From NCBI GenBank assembly GCA_024206195.1, contig JAAGZO010000387.1:121547-185546 (forward strand): DNA of 64,000 nucleotides. The letters are read 5' to 3'. The translations under genes and the position numbers were made by a program. The notes below the pieces were generated by a model, which was given only the letters and a program-made list of their open reading frames with translations, was not told the DNA's origin and did no database searches. This DNA comes from a bacterium. Lineage in GTDB: Archaea > Nanoarchaeota > Nanoarchaeia > Woesearchaeales > UBA10216. Below, piece by piece: positions 8,209-16,830 of this stretch. Within the stretch, counting starts at the first letter, position 1. Every line of letters begins with the position of its first letter.

Positions 8209-10617
8209 TTATTGTTTATTTATGTTTCTGTTTTCTATTACTCTTCTCGCACATACCTCGGAAAGGAAAATTAAGAGTGCTATTAAGGTCAAAATCCAGC
8301 TATAGCTTATTGTTCTGGTCTCTATTCTTCTAGAGTCGCTTCTGACCTTGCCAACTATTTTTTCTATCTCGTTTGCATTGAAAACTTCACCACCTGTTGC
8401 TGCAACCAGGCCCTTTAATTCAGGGTTTATTCCTGTTTCAAGTAGCTCCTTAGGGTAATTCACAGCAACAACGCCATTCAGAACCTGATAAAAGCCCTCT
8501 TGATCAGGTGTAAAGCTGGAGGTATATAGTCGGTCTCCAACCTTTGAAAAGTTCAGATCATTTTCAGGCATGCTGTCAGATATGACCCTAACCTGTATTG
8601 TTTCTCCAAGATATGAATCATCCATGCTTACATCGAATGATTTCTTTCTGCTTAAATCTCCGATTGCCCAGTTCACTGTTTTTGAGATCAAACCAGCGTT
8701 TTTCTTTGAAAGCAGTTCCCCTGCCCAGCCAGAACCATCATCTGTTGCCAATACAGCTATTCTTCCTAAGCCAAAGCGCCATACATTGAGTATTGGATGA
8801 TTACTCGATGTTGCAACAAGAGTGTCTGCATTCTCCTTTGGAACAACAAAGTTATGGCCGTTTATCTTTGCATCAAGATCTACACCACCTGTTATAAAGT
8901 GATAATTATTTATTTTCTCAAGATCATAAGTTTCATTCATCTCCTCTTGCTGTGGACCAAGCACTAGTTTCAGTCTCTGTGTTTCAGTTGGCTCAAAGTA
9001 TACTCCGTTTCCTGCTTTAGCCATGTTGCGCATGTGCTCCTTGTTTGTGAGTTCTCCAACACCAACTGTGAAAACATTCGCGCCAGTTGCTGCAGCAATC
9101 CTTGCAACCCTTAGATCCTCTGCAAATGAAACACCCGCTCTGCCGTCTGAGATGAGGATTATATTCTTGCTGCCCTCTGAAGATGCAAGCATGTTTTTTG
9201 CAGCCATTATTCCAACAGAGATATCTGTTCCCTGTCCTGAAACAAGGGTCTTTATCCTGTCTTCAAGAAGACGCTTTCTTGTCGGATATGCTGTACCCAT
9301 TCCATCTGAAACATCATATGCATCAATATTAAACGCAACCACACCAACTCTGCTCTGCTCACTCAAATCATCCAGAATTCCCAATGCAAGCGATTTTTCA
9401 ACATCACTAACTGAATTGAATGTTCCAGAACCAAACATGCCTCCAGTGGTTCCTGAGATGTCGAGCACTATAACAACATTTACGTCCTTTTCTTCATCTG
9501 TCATCTCTCCGGTTCCAACAATTGTTGGCAATAATGCTTCATAAATCTTGTAATGTGATGTTTTGTATGCATCATTATTGAAAGAGTTCCTTCCTCCTAT
9601 CACAAAGAGCCCATTGCCGTCTGTAACAAATTCAGTCATCAGTGTTACTGGCACTTCATATGCAGGTATGTCATTTAGAATTATTGCAGAATATGGGTTT
9701 ACATAAGCAGGAACTGATTGTGCTGCCCTTAAATCATAAAGCTTTGCTAGTGTTCCCTGCAGATGGGAATCTTTTTTTGAAACAAAAAGAACTTTAGGTT
9801 TTGGCTCAACCTTTACGACTTTCCTGAATACATTGTTTTCTGGGAAATAATCATCTGCAGTGATCTCTGCAGTTATTTTATGATAACCCTCTTCAAACAC
9901 ATTTGAGAAGGATATTGTCTTTGGCCCGTCTACTTTCTCTTTTGCTATCAGATTATTGTCAACCATTACTGAAACAGAATATGAATCAAGCTCTCCTACT
10001 TCTTCTATCACAACAGTAAACTCGTTCTCAACATCAATTGTTGTTGTTGACTGGCCTTCAATGTAAACAACAGCATCTTTCTCAACAGGATTCATCCTTA
10101 TTGTGCTTATTGTTGTGTTAAGCATTGATGCAAAGACCATCATGTCACCAAGGCTTCGTCCATAATTATTGTTGCCGTCTGTTATTATCAAAACACTATC
10201 ATCTCCCTGTATGTTGCTTAATAGTGAATCACCAATTGCTGACCTGTTTGCCTCTGCAATCGTTCTTACACTTACAGGCAATTCTTTTTCAGCAGCCTTT
10301 CTTATGTCATCTGCTACGCTGTTGTCAAACAATTCAAATGATTTTGATTTGTCAACAAAGATATCAAGTGCAGGTTTTCCAGGGACAATATCATCCTTTG
10401 AAATGTATGGAACAGAAAGTGCTGCTATGAGCGCAGAATAAACAATTATTCTTGAGACAAGCATCAGAATCCTGAGCGGCTTTTTCCTCTTATGATACGC
10501 TGCATTCTCGCTTTTGTTTCTGAACTTCACAAAATCCTTCAGTATTATGAATACAAGAGCTGCAACTACAGGTATTATCAGCCAGAAAACCGCGGGGTGC
10601 TGGAACTGTAGCATCAC
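8209..10617 (-). CDS. Large membrane VWA-domain protein (BatB-like)
   Basis: An 802-residue protein with hydrophobic helices at residues about 10-28 and 49-70, a first VWA-like segment with DKSKS (89-93), an inter-domain region, a second and clearer VWA domain starting near residue 380 (VIVLDISGT, then a TDISVGIMAA helix), and a C-terminal membrane helix around 772-793. In the second domain the DxSxS metal-site motif reads D-I-S-G-T, with Thr replacing the last Ser. The layout matches the long aerotolerance-type proteins found next to MoxR/DUF58. The start overlaps the preceding BatA-like gene by 4 bases. Confidence 0.8.
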   Translation of the reverse strand: MMLQFQHPAVFWLIIPVVAALVFIILKDFVKFRNKSENAAYHKRKKPLRILMLVSRIIVYSALIAALSVPYISKDDIVPGKPALDIFVDKSKSFELFDNSVADDIRKAAEKELPVSVRTIAEANRSAIGDSLLSNIQGDDSVLIITDGNNNYGRSLGDMMVFASMLNTTISTIRMNPVEKDAVVYIEGQSTTTIDVENEFTVVIEEVGELDSYSVSVMVDNNLIAKEKVDGPKTISFSNVFEEGYHKITAEITADDYFPENNVFRKVVKVEPKPKVLFVSKKDSHLQGTLAKLYDLRAAQSVPAYVNPYSAIILNDIPAYEVPVTLMTEFVTDGNGLFVIGGRNSFNNDAYKTSHYKIYEALLPTIVGTGEMTDEEKDVNVVIVLDISGTTGGMFGSGTFNSVSDVEKSLALGILDDLSEQSRVGVVAFNIDAYDVSDGMGTAYPTRKRLLEDRIKTLVSGQGTDISVGIMAAKNMLASSEGSKNIILISDGRAGVSFAEDLRVARIAAATGANVFTVGVGELTNKEHMRNMAKAGNGVYFEPTETQRLKLVLGPQQEEMNETYDLEKINNYHFITGGVDLDAKINGHNFVVPKENADTLVATSSNHPILNVWRFGLGRIAVLATDDGSGWAGELLSKKNAGLISKTVNWAIGDLSRKKSFDVSMDDSYLGETIQVRVISDSMPENDLNFSKVGDRLYTSSFTPDQEGFYQVLNGVVAVNYPKELLETGINPELKGLVAATGGEVFNANEIEKIVGKVRSDSRRIETRTISYSWILTLIALLIFLSEVCARRVIENRNINKQ

Positions 10618-12449
10618 ATATCACCCCTCCGTTTAACATAAATCAGCTCTCCAAGGATTATTAATCCTGCAATTATGATCAAAAGATACTCGAAACTGAG
10701 TTCATCTGTTTGCTCTCTTTCCTTGATATAGAACTGCTTTTGCTCTTCTTCAAGCTCTTCCTTGCTCTTGGATACATCAGACTCTTCTTCACTAAGTAAA
10801 CTTGCTGCAATCTTCTTTCTTCCGACAGTGTATATGCCTGCTTCATCGAAAAATACCTTTGATGTCTCTATGTTTCCTGATGGAAGCGATACTGTCTGCA
10901 TATCGACAGGCATCACTCTTCCTGTCTTGAAATTATAATCACTAAGATCTTCTGCTCGCACTAAAAAGTTCATCAGCCTGTTCCAGAATATAGGATAGTG
11001 AATTGATGTCTTGAAATTGCTATACTTATCCATTATGCCATAATATATTATGTGTCCGCTATTGTATTCCATCATAGCAAGCATAGGAGAGCCATCAGCT
11101 GCCTCTGCAAGAACAACTGTGCCGTTCTTTGGCTCTGCAATCAGATATTGTTCTGCTATTCCAAATTCTATATCCCTAGTCATCTGATTTTCAATGGTCT
11201 TTGTTATCTTTGAACCATTTCTTTTTCCTGTTATTTTTACAGGAAGCATATCAGCATCAATAGTGTCAAGATTGTCGTGTCCCATTATAACAAGGTCTGT
11301 TGTATTGCCAATTGAAAACTTCAGTTCATTAATAACTGGCTCTAGGCACTGCCTTGAAAAATCAGAAAGCACAACAACATCAAATTCAAGTGAAGGCACT
11401 ACTGGCAGAACCGCTTCTCCTCGGTCTGCATGCAGATCTGTTTCTTTTGAAGCCTTAAGTGCTGCCTCAACATTTGTCTGCACCTTTTCACAGGATCCAG
11501 AAACAAGCTCTCCTGTAACCAATAATACACTTATGTATTTCTCAAGCGGTGCACTTATGAATGCCTGGTTATCTGCAGGAAAATCATCTGATTCAAGGGA
11601 AAGCTTTGTTGTTCCAGCAGGTGTTGCAAAGGAATATGTCTCAATAGAGTTCCCAAGTATTGATTTCGTGAACTCTGCATTAACCTTATCACCCTTAAGA
11701 GATAGTTTTACTCTCTTTTTCTCGCTATTGTAGTTCTTGACTTGAGCCTTTGACTCAAACTTTCCAACAACAAGCTCTATTATTCCAATATTATTTGCAT
11801 CATTTGAAACATCTATGAAATGAACATCCAATTCTCTTGATGTTAGTGCGCGCTGCGCAACAATTGGATCTGGTCCCTCTGTTGCGATAAAGTCGCTTAT
11901 GACATATACTCTGCCGTTTTTGTTACTCATTAAATCCCCTGCAAGAATCATTGAATCGCCAATATTTGATGTTGTATCCCTTGCTTTAACCTTAGAGAGT
12001 ATGTCCGAAGCCTCTTTTCTGCTGCCGTCTTCAAGCACAATGAGTGGAATATTCTCTGCCAGCACAATACTAATCTTTCCTTCAAGAACTCCTCTCGCTT
12101 CAGATACTGCTTTTTTGAATCGGGTTGTTGATCCATCCTCAGTCTGCATGCTTGCAGAAACATCAAGCACTATGACTGTGTGATCTGCAGTTGATATCCC
12201 AGGAACAGGAAGGAAAGGTGAAACTATTGAAAATGCAAGAACAGCCAATACTAACAGCTGCAGTAGGAAAAGTAGGCTTGTTATGAGCTGCCTGAAAAAA
12301 GCAGCCTGTCTTGTTATCTTGTTAGCCCTCATGAAAAACATGAGAGAAGGTATTTTTTGTTCTTTCGGCCTAGGCCGCATTAGATAAATTATTACTAAGG
12401 GTACTATAGCTAGAAATGCATACCAGCCAAGTGGATTAGCAAACTCCAT
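10614..12449 (-). CDS. BatA-like membrane VWA-domain protein
   Basis: A 611-residue protein that begins with the BatA-type N-terminus: a first helix over residues 8-24, then RPRPKEQKIPSLMFFM, then a second helix around 55-80. A VWA domain follows with the metal-site motif DVSAS at residues 96-100. The middle is predicted beta-rich and exposed, and a C-terminal helix lies near residues 585-605, preceded by a very acidic stretch rich in Glu and Lys. Known relatives work with MoxR and DUF58 proteins. It is the second gene of the operon, 7 bases after the zinc protein. Confidence 0.85.
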   Translation of the reverse strand: MEFANPLGWYAFLAIVPLVIIYLMRPRPKEQKIPSLMFFMRANKITRQAAFFRQLITSLLFLLQLLVLAVLAFSIVSPFLPVPGISTADHTVIVLDVSASMQTEDGSTTRFKKAVSEARGVLEGKISIVLAENIPLIVLEDGSRKEASDILSKVKARDTTSNIGDSMILAGDLMSNKNGRVYVISDFIATEGPDPIVAQRALTSRELDVHFIDVSNDANNIGIIELVVGKFESKAQVKNYNSEKKRVKLSLKGDKVNAEFTKSILGNSIETYSFATPAGTTKLSLESDDFPADNQAFISAPLEKYISVLLVTGELVSGSCEKVQTNVEAALKASKETDLHADRGEAVLPVVPSLEFDVVVLSDFSRQCLEPVINELKFSIGNTTDLVIMGHDNLDTIDADMLPVKITGKRNGSKITKTIENQMTRDIEFGIAEQYLIAEPKNGTVVLAEAADGSPMLAMMEYNSGHIIYYGIMDKYSNFKTSIHYPIFWNRLMNFLVRAEDLSDYNFKTGRVMPVDMQTVSLPSGNIETSKVFFDEAGIYTVGRKKIAASLLSEEESDVSKSKEELEEEQKQFYIKEREQTDELSFEYLLIIIAGLIILGELIYVKRRGDM

Positions 12450-12456
12450 TAATACC

Positions 12457-12696
12457 TCATGCCTCCTTTTTCACGAACTCCTCTGCGCATCTATCACAAC
12501 AGAAGCGGTATGTTTCTCCGTTAATCTCTCTTTCAACAACATCCGTCCCAAGGACCTTATTGCAGTTTGGGCACACTGCCACCTTACTGTCATCTTCATA
12601 ACCCTTCATGAAGCCTTCTTCCTCTGGGCTTATTTCTGCGTCTTCACCCATCTCTTCTCTGTCTTTTTTATTGTATATGTCTTCTTCGTCTGCCAT
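12457..12696 (-). CDS. Small YHS/TRASH-like zinc protein heading the MoxR operon
   Basis: A 79-residue acidic protein. Cysteines at 42, 45, 66, 67 and 70 (CPNC, then FCCDRC followed by AEEF) form a treble-clef, YHS- or TRASH-like metal site. The N-terminal 40 residues are acidic and contain EEEGFMKGY (25-33), a motif also seen in the unlisted 43-residue protein at 52322-52453. A ribosome binding site (AGGTGAT) sits just before the ATG and a TATA box at 12735-12744, so this is the first gene of the seven-gene operon. It could be a metal sensor, a carrier or an adaptor. Confidence 0.8.
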   Translation of the reverse strand: MADEEDIYNKKDREEMGEDAEISPEEEGFMKGYEDDSKVAVCPNCNKVLGTDVVEREINGETYRFCCDRCAEEFVKKEA

Positions 12697-12734
12697 TTAT
12701 ATCACCTCGAATCAGAAATTTAAGCGAGAAAGGC

Positions 12735-12744
12735 ATATATAAAC
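12735..12744 (-). promoter_or_regulatory. TATA box of the MoxR/VWA operon
   Basis: On the minus strand this reads GTTTATATAT, about 44 bases before the ATG at 12696, leaving a leader of roughly 17 bases with the ribosome binding site AGGTGAT. No comparable site is seen inside the operon, where gaps are 1-17 bases or overlaps, so the seven genes are probably transcribed from here. Confidence 0.5.
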
Positions 12745-12798
12745 TTTATTCTTTGGCTGATAAATAAATTTTTATATTGTCAAAAGACCCCTTACTTC

Positions 12799-13089
12799 AT
12801 GAGCAACGAAGAATTTCCAAAAGTTGATTTAAGTGTAATAGAGCCAGACAACATATCTGAATTTAGAATTTTATATGAAGGCGAAACAGAACAAATGTGC
12901 ACAGCATATAATCAATCCATTAGAGACGTGTTGCGTGAAAACGAACTCGTACCTTTTCATCTGTCTGGAGAACAAAATGAAGCTGGCCAGCATATATGGG
13001 AAATCATCGGCAGCCCCAGCACTAAAGATTCTCTAGAAGAATTATTTCCTAAAATTCATGAAATGGCTGAAGAAAAATATGTTCTATAG
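12799..13089 (+). CDS. Hypothetical acidic protein
   Basis: A 96-residue soluble protein rich in Glu that I do not recognise. No signal peptide, membrane segment or cysteine cluster is visible. A TATA-like TTTTTATATT at 12768-12777 lies about 26 bases before the ATG, which fits a leaderless transcript. The gene is divergent from the MoxR operon and its end overlaps the stop of the convergent gene at 13084-13494. Confidence 0.6.
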   Translation: MSNEEFPKVDLSVIEPDNISEFRILYEGETEQMCTAYNQSIRDVLRENELVPFHLSGEQNEAGQHIWEIIGSPSTKDSLEELFPKIHEMAEEKYVL

Positions 13090-13494
13090 AATTCTGCCTT
13101 CTAGGCCGTACAAACGGCAGCTAAGGCTCGAGTCGTCTGGGATAGGCGCTGCAATCTTTTGTGCAATCTGGGATGCGAGTAATGCATTATCATACCTTCC
13201 AAAAACATCCACCCATATGCCCTGCCAGGTGCCATAATAGATAACTGCATAGCAGCCATCCGCAGCTTTCTGCATATCCTCTGCTCGTATAGATTCCAGA
13301 GCAGCCTCAACTAACTTCGGGTGCATCTCTCCTGAAATAAAAGAAAAAGCAAGATTTTTTGTAACATGATCCTCCCACTCTTTACAGTCATAGTTAGCAT
13401 ACCCCATATCAATATCTAGCTTTTTTAGCACAGCTTCATAAGAAGCTCCAGTATCCTCTGATATTAACTCTGCCAACCTTGCTGTCGAGTCCAT
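13084..13494 (-). CDS. Hypothetical protein
   Basis: A protein of about 136 residues with no family that I recognise. It is mixed in composition, with no membrane helix or metal motif. I use the ATG at 13494; the frame can be extended two codons to a TTG, but a TATA-like element near 13518-13526 places the transcription start next to the ATG. It converges on the 96-residue gene with a 6-base overlap. Confidence 0.55.
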   Translation of the reverse strand: MDSTARLAELISEDTGASYEAVLKKLDIDMGYANYDCKEWEDHVTKNLAFSFISGEMHPKLVEAALESIRAEDMQKAADGCYAVIYYGTWQGIWVDVFGRYDNALLASQIAQKIAAPIPDDSSLSCRLYGLEGRIL

Positions 13495-13551
13495 ATACAA
13501 AGGGAAGCTAGAAATAGATATAAATTTTATTCTTCTAGGTGTTCTACCAAC

Positions 13552-14895
13552 TCACTCCAGACCAAACACATGCTCTCTGAAGAAATTCATTGTTTTAGGC
13601 AGTTTATTTATGTTTTCTAATGTTTTCTTGTATTTGCCTCTTAATTTTCTTGCATCTTCCTGCGTTAAGCCCTCTTTTACTTCGTATTTTATTATTGGCC
13701 CTAGCACGCTTCTTTCTTCTTCCTGTACTTTTGTTACGCCAAACTGCTCAGGATTGTTATATATTGTAGTGCCTTTATGCAGGCCAAAGATAGAGGTTGA
13801 TATCAAATCAATATTTTTCTCATTTCTTTTGAGGAATTCAATAGTATCAATGAATTCCTCTTTTGTTTCTGTTGGAAATCCAAAAACAATGTATACTATG
13901 TTCTTGATCCCAGCTTCATGCGACGCCTCGAGAACCTTTTCAACATCTGCTTTGTTTGTTCCTTTTTTCATTAAACCTAAAATTCGATCATTTCCTGATT
14001 CAACACCCCAAATTATGAAGCGCAGCCCGGATTCCCTGAGTTTTTTCAGTGTTTCAGAGTCCAGCTCTTTTGTTGGCCTTAACTGGACTGACCATGATAA
14101 ATTCAATGGCTTGAATATCTCTGCCATCTTCAGCAATCTCTTTGTGTGAATCATGTCATCAATCATAAAGAAGTGCTTTTGTTTTGAATTTACTACTGTT
14201 TCTTTGACAAGATCTAAAGAAAATTCAAAATAAGGTATCCTGCTGTAATGCGCGCAAAAAGTGCATTGCCTGTAATAGCAGGAAGTGCATGTTTTCAGTG
14301 GTATTACTGGGTTTGGAGTGAAATAATCATTCAGATTGTAAATCGAAAAATCAGGAGCAGTATTGCAATTCAGTTTGTCATGCTCTGTTTCTTTTCCTTT
14401 GATGAAATCAAGCAGCTCTATTTCATTATTCAGCGCTTTGTCTGCTGCTTTTGCAAGTCTTTCATTCACAGCAGGCCCGCCAATGACAGTGACTGCTTTC
14501 AACTCTTTTATTATTGAATAAGCGTAGAATGCCTGGCTGGAATATACTATGCTGAATGCAACTATATCTGGCTTTTTTTCCTCTATTTTCTTCAATAATT
14601 CATCAAAAAACTCAGGTTTTTCTTTGTTTAAAACTCTTTTATTGTTTTCAGCGTATGTCTTTGCAGTTAATTTGGAATATTCATTTGTTTTTGCATCATA
14701 ATCTCCCCATTTTGCGCTGTCCTGGTAATACTTTTGATAATCTGGAAACTTTAGTTTGTGAAATTCGATATTTAGGTCTATAGCGTCTATCTGTTCGCTG
14801 CAATTATTTTTCAAGAATGAATAAAGATTAGTTATTGAATAGGGCGGACTTGCAGGAGTACAAAACGGCAGGTAAACTAATAATACTTTTTTCAT
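13552..14895 (-). CDS. B12-binding-type radical SAM protein
   Basis: A 447-residue radical SAM enzyme. The N-terminal 190 residues resemble the Rossmann-like B12-binding region of this superfamily (VLLVYLPFCTPASPPYSI, later DIVAFSIVYSS). The cluster motif near residue 200 reads CYYRQCTFC, a CX4CX2C spacing found in a subset of these enzymes. Later motifs include GVESGNDRILGLMKKGT and a GFPTETKEEF segment. Reaction unknown; relatives include methylthiotransferases and C-methylases. It stands alone with no obvious partner gene. The start ATG at 14895 is followed by a typical beta strand. Confidence 0.85.
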   Translation of the reverse strand: MKKVLLVYLPFCTPASPPYSITNLYSFLKNNCSEQIDAIDLNIEFHKLKFPDYQKYYQDSAKWGDYDAKTNEYSKLTAKTYAENNKRVLNKEKPEFFDELLKKIEEKKPDIVAFSIVYSSQAFYAYSIIKELKAVTVIGGPAVNERLAKAADKALNNEIELLDFIKGKETEHDKLNCNTAPDFSIYNLNDYFTPNPVIPLKTCTSCYYRQCTFCAHYSRIPYFEFSLDLVKETVVNSKQKHFFMIDDMIHTKRLLKMAEIFKPLNLSWSVQLRPTKELDSETLKKLRESGLRFIIWGVESGNDRILGLMKKGTNKADVEKVLEASHEAGIKNIVYIVFGFPTETKEEFIDTIEFLKRNEKNIDLISTSIFGLHKGTTIYNNPEQFGVTKVQEEERSVLGPIIKYEVKEGLTQEDARKLRGKYKKTLENINKLPKTMNFFREHVFGLE

Positions 14896-14931
14896 AATAA
14901 GAAGGGGATAATCTTCCCTTATTAAATTTAA

Positions 14932-15357
14932 TCACTCAAACATGTCTTCATAACAGAAATTGCTCTTTCTTCCTTCGAATGTGCAGCTGCCCTTTTCTTC
15001 AATTATGTTGCCATCAAGGAATTCCCTATACCTGTTTATCAGCGAATTGCAGTCACTGCATCTCCGGGAATCAGTACCTATCTCAATATCAAACTGTTTT
15101 TCGTTAATCATCTGCAGCTTGGTTGGAACCGCGGATTTTTCTCTAAAATAATTGTAGATAGTATCAATGAACCTGATGTCTGTCAATGCATTTGAAATTG
15201 TTATGTGAAGAACGCATTTTTTAGGGGCTGTAAAGCTTACCATTTCCCTCTTGATTTTTATGCATTTCTGACGAATTAACTTTTCTTTGTCGTCTTCAGT
15301 CTTTCTTGCCAGCTGACCTGGAAGTCTCATGCTTCCATCTGGATTAAACTCAACCAC
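14932..15357 (-). CDS. Hypothetical protein in the RNase HII/exonuclease operon
   Basis: A 141-residue protein I cannot assign. The C-terminal half carries CSDC and two further cysteines that could bind zinc; the middle is predicted alpha/beta. The start overlaps the end of the exonuclease gene by 8 bases, so it is the last gene of a three-gene operon with RNase HII and a DnaQ-like exonuclease. This points to nucleic acid metabolism but does not prove it. Confidence 0.6.
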   Translation of the reverse strand: MVEFNPDGSMRLPGQLARKTEDDKEKLIRQKCIKIKREMVSFTAPKKCVLHITISNALTDIRFIDTIYNYFREKSAVPTKLQMINEKQFDIEIGTDSRRCSDCNSLINRYREFLDGNIIEEKGSCTFEGRKSNFCYEDMFE

Positions 15358-15934
15358 GGCTACTCACTAATATTTTTGTCCTGGATGATTTTTCAAACTT
15401 GATAATATCATCAAGTTCACAAATGCCTCTTTTTTCCAGCAAATCAAGCATATTGGTAAAAATCTTTGCTGTTGCCTTAACATCTCCCATTGCTCTGTGC
15501 GCTTGTGTGTTATTAACGCTTAAGAAATCACAAAGATCACCCAATCTTTTTCGCGGAAGCTCCGGAAATATGCGATTAGCTAATTTTCTTGTGCATAATC
15601 TTGTGTTTGAGAGCTCATGTTTGTGATATGTTTGAAGATTGCGTGAAAGAAAACCAAAATCAAATGTTGCGTTGTGTGCAACAAACACACTATCCCCTAA
15701 AAATTTCTTAAAAGATGGCAGAGCATCCCTGATTAGAGGAGCATCCTTAACCATTTCATTATCAATTCCTGTTAATCTTGTAATAAAAGAAGGAATTCTT
15801 ACCTCAGGATTGACTAATGTCTGGTAAGATTTGACAATCTTTCCATTGTTTAGCTTAGCAGCAGCTATCTCTGTTATCTTATGATAATGCTTAGATAATC
15901 CTGTTGTCTCGATATCAATTACTGTGAATGTCAT
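15350..15934 (-). CDS. DnaQ-like DEDDh 3'-5' exonuclease
   Basis: A 194-residue exonuclease of the DEDDh class, which removes nucleotides from 3' ends of DNA or RNA with two metal ions. Exo I is DIETTG with Asp7 and Glu9, Exo II is HNATFDFGFL, and Exo III is HRAMGDVKAT with the His and Asp of the DEDDh signature. This small stand-alone form resembles bacterial DNA polymerase III epsilon subunits and is patchy in archaea. Its ATG directly follows the stop of RNase HII, so the pair is co-transcribed and may act in primer or RNA-DNA repair. Confidence 0.9.
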   Translation of the reverse strand: MTFTVIDIETTGLSKHYHKITEIAAAKLNNGKIVKSYQTLVNPEVRIPSFITRLTGIDNEMVKDAPLIRDALPSFKKFLGDSVFVAHNATFDFGFLSRNLQTYHKHELSNTRLCTRKLANRIFPELPRKRLGDLCDFLSVNNTQAHRAMGDVKATAKIFTNMLDLLEKRGICELDDIIKFEKSSRTKILVSSRG

Positions 15935-16588
15935 CTAGAACTCTCCTAATTTACTCTGGTTATTGTCTTTTACTGCTTTCTTGAAAGTTGCCCAGGTCTT
16001 CCTGAATATCTCGTGATGTTTGTCGTAGTTCTTCTGTAAAAAAATCTGGGTCTTAGGGTCTGCAGGATAACCGCTCCCGAAATCGCTTCCGATTTCCTTC
16101 TTTATCTTTTCAATTGCTTCATCCCTTGTTACTTTTGCAAGGATTGATGCAGCTGCGCAGCTAACATAGTTCAAATCCGCTTTGTTCTCTATTATCAGCT
16201 CTATCTTTTTATTATCAAGCAGCTTTTCAACATAGATTTTATAAGCAATGCAGTTTGTGCTAGGACTATCCACTATTGCCTTGTCTGGCTTTAATTCGTT
16301 GATTATCTCTGCTCCTTTTTGTGCCTCAAGCCAGTTAAGATTAAGACTTTCTGAGCCTAATGCTTCATCAATCTCAGCAGGACTCACAGAAATAATCTTG
16401 TATTTTTTCACAACCTTCTTTATTTTATCAAAAAGCGCAGCTCTTGTGCCTGGCGAAAGAAGCTTAGAGTCTTTTACTCCGAGCTCTTTCAGCTCTGCCT
16501 CTTTTTTATCATCAATCAGAACCCCTGCCATTACCAAAGGTCCAATCACAGGCCCTCGTCCTGCTTCATCAATACCGCATATCTTCAT
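15935..16588 (-). CDS. rnhB: Ribonuclease HII
   Basis: A 217-residue endonuclease that cuts the RNA strand of RNA-DNA hybrids and excises misincorporated ribonucleotides. The N-terminus carries the signature GIDEAGRGP with catalytic Asp7 and Glu8. Later acidic residues fall in AIVDSPSTN and KVTRDEAI, and ADLNYVSCAAASILAK is also conserved. I start at the ATG at 16588; the longer frame up to 16690 would read through the neighbouring tRNA gene and is not credible. First gene of the operon with the exonuclease and the 141-residue protein. Confidence 0.95.
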   Translation of the reverse strand: MKICGIDEAGRGPVIGPLVMAGVLIDDKKEAELKELGVKDSKLLSPGTRAALFDKIKKVVKKYKIISVSPAEIDEALGSESLNLNWLEAQKGAEIINELKPDKAIVDSPSTNCIAYKIYVEKLLDNKKIELIIENKADLNYVSCAAASILAKVTRDEAIEKIKKEIGSDFGSGYPADPKTQIFLQKNYDKHHEIFRKTWATFKKAVKDNNQSKLGEF

Positions 16589-16636
16589 ACCAAGAATTAG
16601 AAACTGCAGGTTTTTAAATGTTGCTGAAAAAAAGAG

Positions 16637-16741
16637 TAGCGGGGGGAAGATTTGAACTTCCGACCTATGGGTTATGAGCCCATCGGGCACTCCTGGCTAG
16701 GCGGTAACAGCAAACTGCCATTAACTCTGCCCCACCCCGCT
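16637..16741 (-). tRNA. Initiator tRNA-Met (CAT) with a 30-nt insert in the D-loop
   Basis: Removing 30 bases gives a perfect 75-nt archaeal initiator tRNA: acceptor stem AGCGGGG/CCCCGCT with the A1-T72 pair typical of initiators, D stem GGGC/GCCC, anticodon stem ATGGG/CCCAT with three G-C pairs at the loop, anticodon CAT (plus strand 16674-16676), T arm GGAAG TTCAAAT CTTCC and discriminator A. No CCA is encoded. The gene itself is 105 bases because of the insert at 16698-16727. A TATA box lies 28 bases upstream on the minus strand. Confidence 0.95.
16698..16727 (-). other. Candidate tRNA intron in the D-loop of initiator tRNA-Met
   Basis: These 30 bases lie between A14 and G15 (one base of register is ambiguous because both ends offer a G). 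The two flanks join into a canonical D-loop AGCCAGGAGT. The insert has a small hairpin potential (GGCAG with CTGTT, G-U pairs included) and a TGGC that could pair with GCCA at the start of the second exon. I could not draw a canonical bulge-helix-bulge, so splicing is inferred from the fit of the exons. Confidence 0.7.
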
Positions 16742-16764
16742 ATGGATTTGATGAATTTATGCTC

Positions 16765-16774
16765 ATTTATAAAT
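16765..16774 (-). promoter_or_regulatory. TATA box of the initiator tRNA gene
   Basis: The near-palindromic ATTTATAAAT is centred about 28 bases upstream of the first tRNA base (16741) on the minus strand. The next plus-strand TATA element at 16798-16805 serves the divergent tRNA-Ser gene, so the 89-base gap holds two back-to-back promoters. Confidence 0.65.
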
Positions 16775-16797
16775 CTTTAGGGTTTTATTCAGAAAAC

Positions 16798-16805
16798 TAT
16801 AAAAA
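16798..16805 (+). promoter_or_regulatory. TATA box of the tRNA-Ser gene
   Basis: TATAAAAA is centred about 29 bases before the first tRNA base at 16831, the normal spacing for an archaeal tRNA promoter. Confidence 0.65.
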
Positions 16806-16830
16806 CACCCATCTTTCCCTTCACTATAGA

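Noticed and set aside
13552..14895. Radical SAM gene as part of a peptide-modification cluster
   Set aside because: No precursor peptide, transporter or partner gene lies nearby; it stands between unrelated genes.
16589..16690. Upstream extension of RNase HII by 34 residues
   Set aside because: It runs into the initiator tRNA gene and precedes the conserved GIDEAGRGP start; the ATG at 16588 gives the normal N-terminus.
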